Origin: Burkholderiaceae bacterium
GTDB taxonomy: Bacteria; Pseudomonadota; Gammaproteobacteria; Burkholderiales; WYBJ01
DNA: 53,481 bases
Assembly (NCBI GenBank): GCA_011525945.1
Contig: WYBJ01000112.1
Location: forward strand, 1 to 53,481
Direction of reading: 5' to 3'
Under the pieces are notes generated by a model. The model was not told where the DNA came from. It searched no databases and saw only the letters and a program-made list of their open reading frames with translations. Shown one piece after another: positions 28,291 to 40,346 of the stretch (its first letter is position 1; the number at the start of each line of letters is the position of its first letter). A program made the position numbers and the translations under genes.

Positions 28291-30099
28291 ATGAGTTGCG
28301 TGCGTTGGGCCTTGTTGGCTACGTCGTTGGCTGCGTTTGGCGCAGCAGCAAGCGACGCCGACTCCGGGGAGGCGCGGCGAGGCGCGTCGGCGCCATCCGT
28401 CGCATCGTCCGTATGGTCGGTCGTAACAGGATGGTTTTCCCACGCCGAGCCGGCCGAGCGGCCGACGCAACTCGCGCAAGCGCAAACGAAGCCTGCGCTG
28501 CCTTTGCCCGAAAAAGTGGCGGTACCGCCCCCGCCCAGGTTCGATATCCGGCAATTCGACGTTCAGGGCAACAGCCTGCTGTCCGCCGAGGAGATCGCCG
28601 AGGCGGTCACGCCTTACACCGGCAAGAGCAAGGACTTCGCCGACGTGCAGCGCGCCCTTGAAGCGCTGCAGAGGCGTTACCAGCGGCGCGGCTTCAGTTC
28701 AACGCAGGTGGTTCTGCCGGAACAGGAGCTGGAGCAGGGCGTGATCGTGCTGCGCGTGATCGAGCCAAAGCTGGGCAAGGTCACGGTCGAGGGCAATCAG
28801 TACTTCGACTGGTGGAATATCCGCCGTAGCTTGCCTGCGCTCAAGGAAGGGACCACGCCCAATGCGCTCGAGGTCGGTCGCAACGCCCGACTCGCAAATG
28901 AAAACCCCGCCAAGCGCACCACGGTGCTGCTGCGTTCAGGCACAAACGAAGGCGAGGTGGATGCGACCGTGCGGGTGCAGGACGAGAAGTTCTGGCGCGC
29001 GGCTGTAAGTCTCGACAACACCGGCTCGCCCACCACCGGGATGTACCGGCTGGGTCTCGCCTACCAGCACGCGAATCTGTTCAATCTCGACAATACGGTC
29101 ACGATCCAGTACCAGCTCGACCCCGAGCCGATCGAGGAGGCAGACCAGCTCAAGGTCCTCGGAATCGGCTATCACATCCCGCTCTACGGGCACAACGCCT
29201 CGGTTGATCTACTCGCAGGCTACTCGTCGATCGGCGCCGTAAACGGGCAAGTGATCCAGGGGCAAGCCTTCAATATTTCCGGCAGCGGCACGATCTTCGG
29301 CGTGCGCTACAACTACATGCTGCCGCGGCCGACCGGTTGGGGCGACTATGATCACCGGATATCGGTCGGTCTGGACTACAAGGCGTTTTCCAACCAGGTT
29401 GCCGAAGCGAGCAACCCGGGCGTGAATCTTACGCCTGAAGTCACTGTCCATCCCCTGAGCGTGACCTACAGCGCGACCAAGCGCATGCAAAGTGCCGAGT
29501 TCGGCTTCTATGGCACGCTGTTGCATAATATCTATCCGCGCGGCTCGGACGGATCACCGGAGAACTTCCACGGTCCGCCCGGCATCGGCGTGCGTCCGGG
29601 TGTCGGCGAGCCCCGCTATACCGTGTTTCGCTACGGCTTCAACTATGCTCGTGCGATGCCGCACGACATTCAGCTGCGCGCGAATTTCACCGCGCAGTAC
29701 ACGCGTGACGCGCTTGTTCCGGGTGAGCAGTTCGGTATCGGCGGTTGGGACAACCTGCGCGGTATGCACGAGCGCGAAGGCGCAAGCGATCGTGGCTATC
29801 GTGGCAGCATCGAGCTGTATTCTCCGGACGTGGCATCGAAATTCGCCCTGGACGGTGGACGGCTGCGCTTCCTGACTTTCATCGATTTCGGCAAGGTGCG
29901 GCTCAATCATTCCGAAGCGGTGAGCCCTTGCCCCCCCACTGCGTGCGGTTTTTCTGCCTCGAGCTTCGGCATCGGGATGCGCCTGGCGCTGCGGCAAGGC
30001 TTCAGTGCGCGCATCGATTATGGTCGGCTGCTCGATGGCGGCGTCGTTGCTGAGCGCGGGGACGACCGGTGGCATATCGGCGTGGCGGTTGCCTTCTAG
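28291..30099 (+). CDS. TpsB two-partner secretion transporter (ShlB/FhaC/HecB family)
   Basis: A 602-aa outer-membrane protein. It has a signal peptide (about 1-20), a Pro-rich linker to 80, POTRA domains (FDIRQFDVQGNSLLSAEEI at about 84-102 and a second from about 160), and a C-terminal beta-barrel ending in the aromatic VAVAF. The barrel has the family L6-loop region (the stretch after GIGGWDNLRGM). TpsB proteins export one large TpsA exoprotein. No TpsA gene is nearby. Start ATG 28291 is preferred; a TTG immediately before would add one residue. Confidence 0.88.
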   Translation: MSCVRWALLATSLAAFGAAASDADSGEARRGASAPSVASSVWSVVTGWFSHAEPAERPTQLAQAQTKPALPLPEKVAVPPPPRFDIRQFDVQGNSLLSAEEIAEAVTPYTGKSKDFADVQRALEALQRRYQRRGFSSTQVVLPEQELEQGVIVLRVIEPKLGKVTVEGNQYFDWWNIRRSLPALKEGTTPNALEVGRNARLANENPAKRTTVLLRSGTNEGEVDATVRVQDEKFWRAAVSLDNTGSPTTGMYRLGLAYQHANLFNLDNTVTIQYQLDPEPIEEADQLKVLGIGYHIPLYGHNASVDLLAGYSSIGAVNGQVIQGQAFNISGSGTIFGVRYNYMLPRPTGWGDYDHRISVGLDYKAFSNQVAEASNPGVNLTPEVTVHPLSVTYSATKRMQSAEFGFYGTLLHNIYPRGSDGSPENFHGPPGIGVRPGVGEPRYTVFRYGFNYARAMPHDIQLRANFTAQYTRDALVPGEQFGIGGWDNLRGMHEREGASDRGYRGSIELYSPDVASKFALDGGRLRFLTFIDFGKVRLNHSEAVSPCPPTACGFSASSFGIGMRLALRQGFSARIDYGRLLDGGVVAERGDDRWHIGVAVAF

Positions 30100-30383
30100 C
30101 CAGGATTCATCGCGCTCGCCCGCCGCGCGTTCGGACCGCGACGCGATGAGGGCATTCGGCGGGTCCGTCGCCTCGGGTGCCCGAACTGCTATCGGCCGGC
30201 AGGCCACCGGTAATCCGCTCGTTGGAATCATACCGCCCGCTTCGCGGGCTGATGAAACCTCGAATTCGTCGGGCATACGTTGCGGTAATGCCCTCCGGGT
30301 ATGCTGTTGAGCACAGACAAGACAACCGGACTCGTGTAGCATCACTCTGAAAAAGAACGAATCTTGCGAGGAAGAATCACGTT

Positions 30384-31088
30384 ATGGTGACAACGGATGT
30401 CCTCAAATCGGTGCCGCTTTTTTCGGCCATGCCGAGCGAGCAGTTGGCGGCGCTGGCCGGATGCGCCACGCTCCGTCGCTATCCCCGCAGCACTTTGATC
30501 CTGCGCGCCGGTGAAGAGACCGACGGGCTCTACGTGATGTTGTCGGGGCGCGCAAAGGTGTTGATTCCAGACGACGAAGGGCACGAAGTCATCCTCGCCG
30601 TGCTGAGTCAACGCGATTTCTTCGGGGAGATGGGTCTGCTCGATGACCAGCCGCGTTCGGCCAGCGTCGAGACGCTGGAGCCGTGCGAGCTGTTACGGTT
30701 GGGCAAGACAGAGTTCCTGCGTTCGCTGCACGATAACTTCGAGCTTGCCATGCGCATCATCCGTTCGCTGGTGAAACGACTGCGCGATGCGGATCGGCAG
30801 ATCGAGAGCCTCGCCCTGATGGATGTGTATGGGCGGGTCGCGCGGGTGCTGCTCGATTTGTCGGAGAATATCGACGGCAAGCGAATCGTCGCCAAGGCCC
30901 CGCCCAAGCAGGAGATCGCGCGCATGATCGGTGCATCGCGCGAGATGGTAAGCCGGGTGATGAAGGATTTGCAGACCTCGGGCCATATCCGGGTCGACAA
31001 ACGCCGTATCGTGCTGCTCTCGGACATGGAAGTCTCCAGCAAGAAAATCCGCGAGCAGGCACGCAAGGCGTGGAATTTCAAGGTGTGA
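30384..31088 (+). CDS. Crp/Fnr-family transcription regulator
   Basis: A 234-aa regulator. It has an N-terminal cyclic-nucleotide-binding beta-roll (about 12-125, with GEMGLLDDQPRSASV as the phosphate-binding-cassette region) and a C-terminal winged HTH at about 168-215 (KQEIARMIGASREMVSRVMK). The effector residues are not those of a clear cAMP receptor and there are no FNR iron-sulfur cysteines, so the ligand is uncertain. The gene lies 284 nt after the TpsB gene and just before the FecR gene. Confidence 0.87.
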   Translation: MVTTDVLKSVPLFSAMPSEQLAALAGCATLRRYPRSTLILRAGEETDGLYVMLSGRAKVLIPDDEGHEVILAVLSQRDFFGEMGLLDDQPRSASVETLEPCELLRLGKTEFLRSLHDNFELAMRIIRSLVKRLRDADRQIESLALMDVYGRVARVLLDLSENIDGKRIVAKAPPKQEIARMIGASREMVSRVMKDLQTSGHIRVDKRRIVLLSDMEVSSKKIREQARKAWNFKV

Positions 31089-31195
31089 ACGGCAGTATTG
31101 CCGTTGTTCCGTGTGCGTTCCGTGGTCTGATTGGACGATACTGATCGCGGCTGGTAGGGGTTGGGCAGGCTTTGCAGCCTGGTGGGAGGCAAGCA

Positions 31196-31912
31196 ATGAT
31201 GTCGCGGTTAGCAGCGATTGGGGGTCTGACGATTGCCCTCGGCCTCGCCTTGTGCGATGCGGTCTGGGCCGCCGCGGGCACGGTCTCGCATTTGAGCGGC
31301 ACGCTCGCCGTAACGCGTGCGGACGGATCGGCGCGTATCCTGTCACGGCGCTCCGAAGTCAACCCGGGCGACCTGCTCGCCACGCAGCGCGACAGTTATG
31401 CGCAAATCAATTTCACCGACGGCAGTACGATGACGCTGCGTCCGAACACGCAGATGCGCATCGAGGACTACCGTTTCACCGAGGACCGGCCGCAGGAGGA
31501 CAGCTCGTTCTTTCGCCTGATCAAGGGTGGCTTGCGCACGCTTACCGGCCTGATTGGCAAGCGCGGCAACCAGGATGCCTACCGCATCGGGACGAGCACG
31601 GCAACGATCGGCATTCGCGGCTCTTCCGGCGACACGCTGGAGTGCAGCGAGGGCTGCGAGGGTGTGACCGAAGATGCCGAGAAACTACCGCCCGGGCTCT
31701 ATCATGCGACCTACACCGGTAGCTATATCCTGACCAATCAGGCCGGTACACTGGTCGTGCAGGAGAACCAGCTCGCGTTCGTGCGCGATTCGGCTTCGAC
31801 ACCTCAGATTCTGCCACAGGATCCGGGATTGAACTTCAACGTCCTGCCCTTCGCCTTGCCCGGCCAGGGTGGGCCGCAGCGCTCCGGTGGGCAGGAGTGC
31901 GTCGTGCGTTGA
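31196..31912 (+). CDS. FecR-domain exported protein
   Basis: A 238-aa protein with a signal peptide (about 1-27, ending near VWAAAG) and a FecR-type domain (about 45-150) with [20 protein letters not shown]. The C-terminal third is Pro/Gly-rich. The start ATG 31196 has GGGAGG upstream. FecR-like proteins of this class sit in the periplasm and, in betaproteobacteria, occur near two-partner secretion systems. Function not established. Confidence 0.78.
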   Translation: MMSRLAAIGGLTIALGLALCDAVWAAAGTVSHLSGTLAVTRADGSARILSRRSEVNPGDLLATQRDSYAQINFTDGSTMTLRPNTQMRIEDYRFTEDRPQEDSSFFRLIKGGLRTLTGLIGKRGNQDAYRIGTSTATIGIRGSSGDTLECSEGCEGVTEDAEKLPPGLYHATYTGSYILTNQAGTLVVQENQLAFVRDSASTPQILPQDPGLNFNVLPFALPGQGGPQRSGGQECVVR

Positions 31913-32010
31913 CCCGGTGCGGGTCACACAGTGGCTGCGATCCGGAGCTTGCGCCTACCGCGAGTTGGCGATTCGATGCGCGCGGCGCACGTCCGGGGCG
32001 ATCCGGCTCG

Positions 32011-32016
32011 TATAAT
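32011..32016 (+). promoter_or_regulatory. -10 box ahead of ftsK
   Basis: TATAAT 53 nt before the ftsK start. No clear -35 element is visible. Confidence 0.35.
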
Positions 32017-32068
32017 CGAGCGATGACCCGAGTCATGCGCATCGCGCCACTGTCGCGATCGAGTCGCC

Positions 32069-34360
32069 TTGCAGAACGCCGCACGTAACCCGCTGCCCCC
32101 CAAGCTGGCTGCGTTGCTGCGCGAGTCGTGGTGGCTTGCATTCGTGGCTCTTGCGCTTTACCTGGCTCTGGTCCTGGTCACGTACACGCCGACCGATCCT
32201 GCCTGGTCGCACACGGCCGCTTCCGAGCAGGTGCGCAATGCCGGCGGGCGCTTCGGTGCCTGGATCGCCGACGTGGCGCTGTATCTGTTCGGCATGTCCG
32301 CCTATTGGTGGATCGTCTTTTGCCTGTTCCTGATGTTCTGGGGCTATCGTCAGATCGAGCGCTTCGAGCCGGGCGATCGGCGCTCACTCGCAGTTTCCGG
32401 GATCGGTTTCGTCGTGCTACTGGCCGCGAGCTGCGGCATCGAAGCATTGCGACTGTACGCCCTGCAGGTCGCCTTGCCGCTCGCCCCGGGCGGCGTGGTG
32501 GGCGAGCTCGTGGGCGAGGGCATGCGCGCCGCGTTCGGATTCACCGGCGCCACGTTGGTGCTGCTGGCGCTCGTCGGTATCGGCGCCAGCCTGTTCACCC
32601 AGGTTTCGCTGATTGCCGCAATCGAAACGCTGGGCGGATGGCTCGAGAGCGCTTGGTGCCGCGCCGCAGCGCGCGCGGGCGCTTGGCGCGACCGGAAGGC
32701 GGGTGAGGTGGCCAAGGGCGAGCGCGAAGCGAGCGTCGAGCAGGTACGCAGACGCCTCGACGTACACGAGCCAATCCGGATCGAGCCCGCAGTGGCGGAG
32801 ATTGCGAAATCCGAGCGCGTGACGCGCGAAAAGCAGCGCTCGTTGTTCGAGGAGATTCCAGACTCTCCCCTGCCGCCGTTGCATCTGCTCGACGAGCCCG
32901 AGAACGACGTGGAGTCGATGTCGGCCGAGGCGCTCGAATACACCTCGCGCCTGATCGAGAAGAAGCTGCTCGATTTCGGGGTCGAGGTGAAGGTGATCGC
33001 GGCCTATCCGGGGCCCGTCATCACCCGCTACGAGATCGAGCCCGCCGTCGGCGTAAAAGGCAGTCAGGTCATCAATTTGGTCAAGGATCTGGCGCGCGCC
33101 CTGTCTGTCGTGAGCATCCGCGTGGTCGAGACTATCCCGGGCAAGAGCTGCATGGGTCTGGAAATCCCCAATCCCAGGCGCCAGATCGTGCGCCTGTCCG
33201 AGATCCTGAGCTCGAAGGTGTACGCGGACATGCACTCGCCGATCACGCTGGCGCTCGGTAAGGATATCGCCGGCAAGCCCATCGTGGCGGATCTGGCGCG
33301 TATGCCGCACATGCTCGTGGCCGGGACCACGGGCTCGGGCAAGTCGGTGGCGATCAACGCCATGATCCTATCGCTGGTGTACAAGGCCGCACCGTCGCAG
33401 ATCCGGCTGATCCTGATCGACCCGAAGATGCTCGAACTTTCGGTCTACGAGGGCATCCCGCATCTGCTCGCGCCAGTCGTCACCGACATGAAACAGGCTG
33501 CCTACGCGCTCAACTGGTGCGTGGGCGAGATGGAGCGGCGCTACAAGCTGATGTCGACACTCGGCGTGCGCAACCTGTCGGGCTTCAACCAGAAGGTGCG
33601 CGAGGCCGAGAAGGCGAAGCAACCGATTCCCGATCCGTTCAGCATCGCGGCGGAAAACCCGAATGGTCCGTCCACGTTGCAGGAGCTGCCGCTCATCGTG
33701 GTGGTCATCGACGAGCTTGCTGACCTTATGATGGTCGTCGGCAAGAAGGTCGAGGAGCTGATCGCGCGGCTCGCGCAGAAGGCGCGCGCCGCCGGCATAC
33801 ACCTCGTTCTGGCTACCCAGCGGCCATCGGTGGACGTGATCACTGGCCTCATCAAGGCCAACATTCCCGCCCGGGTCGCGTTCCAGGTTTCGGCCAAGGT
33901 CGATTCGCGCACGATCCTTGATCAGATGGGCGCCGAATCGCTGCTCGGCCAAGGCGATATGCTCTATCTGCCGCCTGGCACCGGATACACGATTCGCGTG
34001 CACGGCGCATTCGTCGCTGACCACGAAGTGCACAAGGTGGTCGAGCAGTTGAAGAAGCACGCCGAGCCGAGCTATGTCGAGGGTGTGCTCGACGCCCCGG
34101 ATCTTGAAGGCGATGATGCCATCACAGGGGGGGCGGGCGGCGCAGACGCCGAAAGCGACCCGCTCTACGATCAGGCCGTCGAGGTCGTCCTCAAGACTCG
34201 GCGCGCGTCCATCTCGCTGGTGCAGCGCCATCTGCGCATCGGCTACAACCGCGCCGCGCGCCTGATCGAGCAGATGGAACGCGCGGGTATGGTGTCTTCG
34301 ATGCAGACCAACGGCAACCGCGATGTGCTCGTGCCGGCCTCGGCGCAGGATGGGCGCTGA
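32069..34360 (+). CDS. ftsK: DNA translocase FtsK
   Basis: A 763-aa septal DNA pump. Four hydrophobic segments lie in the first 180 residues, then a linker, the alpha/beta motor with Walker A GTTGSGKS near 419-426, and a C-terminal gamma winged-helix (from about 695) that reads KOPS sites and activates XerCD. The linker is short compared with E. coli FtsK, which is normal for betaproteobacteria. Start is TTG 32069: no ATG or GTG gives this N-terminus in frame. Confidence 0.93.
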   Translation: MQNAARNPLPPKLAALLRESWWLAFVALALYLALVLVTYTPTDPAWSHTAASEQVRNAGGRFGAWIADVALYLFGMSAYWWIVFCLFLMFWGYRQIERFEPGDRRSLAVSGIGFVVLLAASCGIEALRLYALQVALPLAPGGVVGELVGEGMRAAFGFTGATLVLLALVGIGASLFTQVSLIAAIETLGGWLESAWCRAAARAGAWRDRKAGEVAKGEREASVEQVRRRLDVHEPIRIEPAVAEIAKSERVTREKQRSLFEEIPDSPLPPLHLLDEPENDVESMSAEALEYTSRLIEKKLLDFGVEVKVIAAYPGPVITRYEIEPAVGVKGSQVINLVKDLARALSVVSIRVVETIPGKSCMGLEIPNPRRQIVRLSEILSSKVYADMHSPITLALGKDIAGKPIVADLARMPHMLVAGTTGSGKSVAINAMILSLVYKAAPSQIRLILIDPKMLELSVYEGIPHLLAPVVTDMKQAAYALNWCVGEMERRYKLMSTLGVRNLSGFNQKVREAEKAKQPIPDPFSIAAENPNGPSTLQELPLIVVVIDELADLMMVVGKKVEELIARLAQKARAAGIHLVLATQRPSVDVITGLIKANIPARVAFQVSAKVDSRTILDQMGAESLLGQGDMLYLPPGTGYTIRVHGAFVADHEVHKVVEQLKKHAEPSYVEGVLDAPDLEGDDAITGGAGGADAESDPLYDQAVEVVLKTRRASISLVQRHLRIGYNRAARLIEQMERAGMVSSMQTNGNRDVLVPASAQDGR

Positions 34361-34561
34361 GGCGAGACGTGTACCAGGAACCTCGCCTGCGTAAGCGGTC
34401 CAATCGGAGTCGACCGGCGCGGCGTTAGCCGCGCCAGGCCTTCGGGTGTTGCCGCGGCGACGCATTGCCGGCCGTTCCCGAGTTGGGCGATGGTTGAGTC
34501 GTACGAGTTGCTCCCCCGTTGGCTTGGGCCAGTCGCAAACGCAGCAAAGGATTTCGGTACC

Positions 34562-35173
34562 ATGCGAAAGCTCTTACAAGCCGCTGTTTTCGTGCTCGTG
34601 TCCGGTGTTGCGCTCGCTGCCGGCGTCGACACGCTGAAGAGCTACCTGCGCGAGACCCAGTCGGCCAGCGCACACTTCACCCAGGTCGTCTACGATCGCA
34701 ACGGGCGCAAGCTCCAGGAAACGAGCGGCACCATGTACTTCGCCCGCCCTGGGCGAATTCGCTGGGCATACGAGAAGCCGTACGAGCAGCTCATCGTCGG
34801 CGATGGCGCCAAGCTCTGGATCTATGACAAGGATCTGAACCAGGTGACGGTGAAAGCCATCGGTCAGGCGATCGGCGGAAGTCCCGCAGCGCTACTCGCC
34901 GGCAGCAACGACATCGAAAAGGACTTTCGCATCGCTTCGGCTGGCAGTGAGAACGGGTTGGAATGGATCGACGCCGAGCCGCGCAGCAGCGAATCGACAT
35001 TCCAGAAGGTGCGAATGGGGTTCGGCAAATCGGGTCTCGAGGCCATGGAGTTGTTCGACGGCTTCGGCCAGCGCACGGTGGTGCGGTTCGATCGCATCGA
35101 GCGCAATCCGAAGCTCGCACCGGACCTGTTCCAGTTCACTCCGCCGCCGGGGGCGGACGTTATCAGTGGCTGA
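34562..35173 (+). CDS. lolA: outer-membrane lipoprotein carrier protein LolA
   Basis: A 203-aa periplasmic chaperone that takes lipoproteins from LolCDE to LolB. The signal peptide MRKLLQAAVFVLVSGVALA is followed by the LolA fold, with FTQVVYDRNGRKLQETSGT. Start ATG 34562 gives the signal peptide directly. The gene follows ftsK, the standard order, and overlaps rarA by 8 nt. Confidence 0.92.
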   Translation: MRKLLQAAVFVLVSGVALAAGVDTLKSYLRETQSASAHFTQVVYDRNGRKLQETSGTMYFARPGRIRWAYEKPYEQLIVGDGAKLWIYDKDLNQVTVKAIGQAIGGSPAALLAGSNDIEKDFRIASAGSENGLEWIDAEPRSSESTFQKVRMGFGKSGLEAMELFDGFGQRTVVRFDRIERNPKLAPDLFQFTPPPGADVISG

Positions 35174-36503
35174 GCTGTTCGCTTCCGCCGCACCGGTCGC
35201 GCCGCTCGCCGAGGCGCTGCGACCGACATCGCTCGACGAAGTCATCGGCCAGACGCAGCTGCTCGGTCCGGGCAAGCCGCTGCGGATCGCGTTCGAATCG
35301 GGCAAAGCGCACTCGATGATCCTGTGGGGGCCGCCCGGGGTGGGCAAGACCACGCTGGCTCGCCTCATGGCAAACGCATTCGACGCCGACTTCATCGCCG
35401 TCTCGGCAGTGCTCTCGGGCGTGAAAGAGATCCGCGACGCGGTCGATCGCGCCGAACGCAACCTGCAGGCGCACGGACGGCGCACCATCCTCTTCGTCGA
35501 CGAGGTGCATCGCTTCAACAAGTCGCAGCAGGACGCGTTCCTGCCGCACGTCGAGCGCGGGCTCATCACCTTCATCGGCGCAACGACCGAGAATCCGTCG
35601 TTCGAAGTCAACAGCGCGCTACTCTCGCGCGCGGCGGTGTACGTGCTGACGCCGCTGACGGCGGAGGAATTGACGGTGCTGCTCGACCGGACGATCGAGC
35701 GCTCGCTTCCGCAGCTGCGCCTCTCCGGACCGGCGCGCGCGCTGCTGGTCGACTATGCCGACGGCGACGCGCGGCGGCTGCTCAACATACTCGAACATCT
35801 CGCTGTGGCGGCCGAAGCCAGACGATGGGCCGACGTGGACGAGGAGTTCCTGCGCTCGATGCTGGCGCAGACGCGGCGTCTGTTCGACAAAGGCGGTGAG
35901 CAGTTCTACGACCAGATCTCGGCGCTGCACAAATCAGTGCGCGGCTCGAATGCCGACGCTGCACTTTATTGGCTCACGCGCATGCTCGACGGCGGCGCCG
36001 ACCCGCTCTACCTCGGCCGGCGGCTGGTGCGCATGGCGATCGAGGATGTCGGCTTGGCCGATCCACGGGCGCTGCGCATCGCGCTCGACGCGTGCGAGAC
36101 CTACGAGCGGCTCGGCTCTCCGGAAGGCGAGCTGGCGCTCGCGGAAGCCGCACTCTATCTTGCGTTCGCGCCGAAGAGCAACGCCGCGTATGTCGCGTTC
36201 GGCGCAGCCCGGGAGGCGGCCAAGTCGACCGGGTCGCAGCCGGTGCCGCTGCATCTGCGCAATGCGCCCACGCGCCTGATGAAGCAGCTCGGTTATGGCC
36301 GTGCGTACCGCTACGCGCACGACGAGGCCGAAGGGTACGCGGCGGGCGAGCGTTACATGCCGGAGGCATTGGGAGAGCGGCACTTCTATCAGCCGACCGA
36401 GCGAGGGCTGGAGGCGCGCATCCGAGAGCGCATGGCCGCGCTGCGCGAGCTGGACAGGCGGGCAGCACAGGGCGAACGCGCCGGGGAAGAAGGCGAGCAG
36501 TGA
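35166..36503 (+). CDS. rarA: replication-associated recombination protein A
   Basis: A 445-aa AAA+ protein of the RarA/MgsA/WRNIP1 family that acts at stalled forks. Walker A is GPPGVGKTT at residues 55-63, Walker B-type FVDEVHRFNKSQQD follows near 110, and the C-terminal tetramerisation region covers about 250-430. The GTG start at 35166 overlaps the end of lolA by 8 nt and gives the usual N-terminus. Confidence 0.92.
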   Translation: MAELFASAAPVAPLAEALRPTSLDEVIGQTQLLGPGKPLRIAFESGKAHSMILWGPPGVGKTTLARLMANAFDADFIAVSAVLSGVKEIRDAVDRAERNLQAHGRRTILFVDEVHRFNKSQQDAFLPHVERGLITFIGATTENPSFEVNSALLSRAAVYVLTPLTAEELTVLLDRTIERSLPQLRLSGPARALLVDYADGDARRLLNILEHLAVAAEARRWADVDEEFLRSMLAQTRRLFDKGGEQFYDQISALHKSVRGSNADAALYWLTRMLDGGADPLYLGRRLVRMAIEDVGLADPRALRIALDACETYERLGSPEGELALAEAALYLAFAPKSNAAYVAFGAAREAAKSTGSQPVPLHLRNAPTRLMKQLGYGRAYRYAHDEAEGYAAGERYMPEALGERHFYQPTERGLEARIRERMAALRELDRRAAQGERAGEEGEQ

Positions 36504-36575
36504 CGCCCGGTCGTCGGCTTCGAGGCATCTTCAAGTCGGCCGACGGAAGTGGCCGGGCGGCCGAGCGCGGGCGCA

Positions 36576-39054
<2,479 letters not shown>

Positions 39055-39080
39055 TCCGTCCCCGCCCGCAGCAAGCCGGG

Positions 39081-39974
39081 TCACGACATCGGATTGGCAG
39101 GCGCCGCTTCGTCCCCCGGCAGCGGTATGAATTCGTCGTGATCCCGGTCGGGTAGCTTCATGCGTCCGGCCTGCCAGTCGGCCTTGGCTCGGGCGATGCG
39201 CTCCCTCGACGATGAAACGAAATTCCACTCGATGTGGCGCTCACCGATCGGGTCGCCGCCGAGTAGCATGACGGTCGCGGGCTGTAGCGCCGACAGCGTT
39301 ATCGGGCGTCGTGCTTCGAACACCAGCATGCGCCCAGCATCGTGCCTCTGGCCGTTAACATCCACGGCGCCAGCGACGATCAGCGCGGCGCGCTCCGGGT
39401 AACGCGGCGGCAGGTCGATGCGAGCGCCCGGTTCGAGCCGGGCGTGCACGTAGAACAGTGCCGAGTGCGTTGGCACTGGCGATGTCGCCCCGAGCGCTTC
39501 GCCGGCGATGACGCGCGCCCACACGCCGGCTTCTTCGAACAGCGGGAGCGACTGTGCGCTGTAGTGCGCGAACGCAGGGTCGGTCTCCTCGTAAGCACTC
39601 GGCAGTGCGACCCAGGACTGGATGCCATGAACGTGATCGCCATGCGCGCGTGCACGCTCAAAGCGCTCGGAGTGCGAAATCCCGCGCCCGGCGGTCATCC
39701 AGTTCACCTCGCCAGGTCGGATGGGTTGCTCGGAGCCGACACTGTCGCGGTGCATGATCTCGCCCGCGAACAGATACGTCACGGTGGCGAGGCCGATATG
39801 CGGATGCGGACGCACGTCGGCCGCGCGTGGGATCCCTGGCGGGAAATCGACCGGGCCCATCTCGTCGAGGAAGATGAACGGGCCCACCATGCGGCGCTTC
39901 GCATGAGGCAGTATGCGCGCAACTTCGAACCCGCCCAGATCGCGACGGCGGGGCTCGATGACGAGATCGATCAT
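39081..39974 (-). CDS. pirin family protein
   Basis: A 297-aa bicupin. The N-terminal cupin holds the metal-binding HPHIGLATVTYLF and the C-terminal pirin domain follows from about 170. Pirins are iron proteins; some bacterial members have quercetinase activity. Start ATG 39974. It is convergent with serS. Confidence 0.88.
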   Translation of the reverse strand: MIDLVIEPRRRDLGGFEVARILPHAKRRMVGPFIFLDEMGPVDFPPGIPRAADVRPHPHIGLATVTYLFAGEIMHRDSVGSEQPIRPGEVNWMTAGRGISHSERFERARAHGDHVHGIQSWVALPSAYEETDPAFAHYSAQSLPLFEEAGVWARVIAGEALGATSPVPTHSALFYVHARLEPGARIDLPPRYPERAALIVAGAVDVNGQRHDAGRMLVFEARRPITLSALQPATVMLLGGDPIGERHIEWNFVSSSRERIARAKADWQAGRMKLPDRDHDEFIPLPGDEAAPANPMS

Positions 39975-40210
39975 GCTGGCGGTCTCCGTGCGAGATATGA
40001 ACGATGATCGCGTCGGCTCACCCGGGACGCTGTCGGCAAGCGCTAGTGTAGTGCTTCGCCGAGTGCGCGACCAAGCGTGCGTTGAGCGTGCGCCACACAT
40101 CGGTCGGATTGCATGCTATCTGCGCCCGGCGACGATCGTCGGCCTGTCGTGCGTGGTCGGTTCAGCGCGCCTTATCGCTACAGCGGGCATTCCGCTCTGC
40201 GGTGCTCTGC

Positions 40211-40216
40211 TAGAAT
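40211..40216 (+). promoter_or_regulatory. -10 box of tRNA-Ser
   Basis: TAGAAT lies 10 nt before the mature 5' end of the tRNA, the usual distance. The -35 element is not distinct. Confidence 0.4.
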
Positions 40217-40225
40217 CGCCGTCAC

Positions 40226-40318
40226 GGAGAGGTACCGAAGCGGTCATAACGGCGCCGACTCGAAATCGGATGGTCAGGGAAACCTGGCACGTGGGTTCGA
40301 ATCCCACCCTCTCCGCCA
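40226..40318 (+). tRNA. tRNA-Ser (anticodon CGA)
   Basis: The acceptor arms GGAGAGG and CCTCTCC pair fully, followed by discriminator G and an encoded CCA. The anticodon loop CTCGAAA gives CGA, the T-arm is GTGGGTTCGAATCCCAC, and a long variable arm is present as expected for serine. The outermost anticodon-stem pair looks mismatched (G-A). The integrase gene that follows makes this the probable ICE target. Confidence 0.96.
40291..40318 (+). other. probable attachment site at the tRNA-Ser 3' end
   Basis: Inferred: elements of this type recombine into the 3' end of a tRNA, keeping the tRNA intact. The integrase gene starts its reverse-strand 3' end 29 nt beyond CCA. The second copy of the core is not in the window, so the core boundaries cannot be set. 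Confidence 0.4.
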
Positions 40319-40346
40319 ACCATTGATTCCACTTGCAATTTCCATT

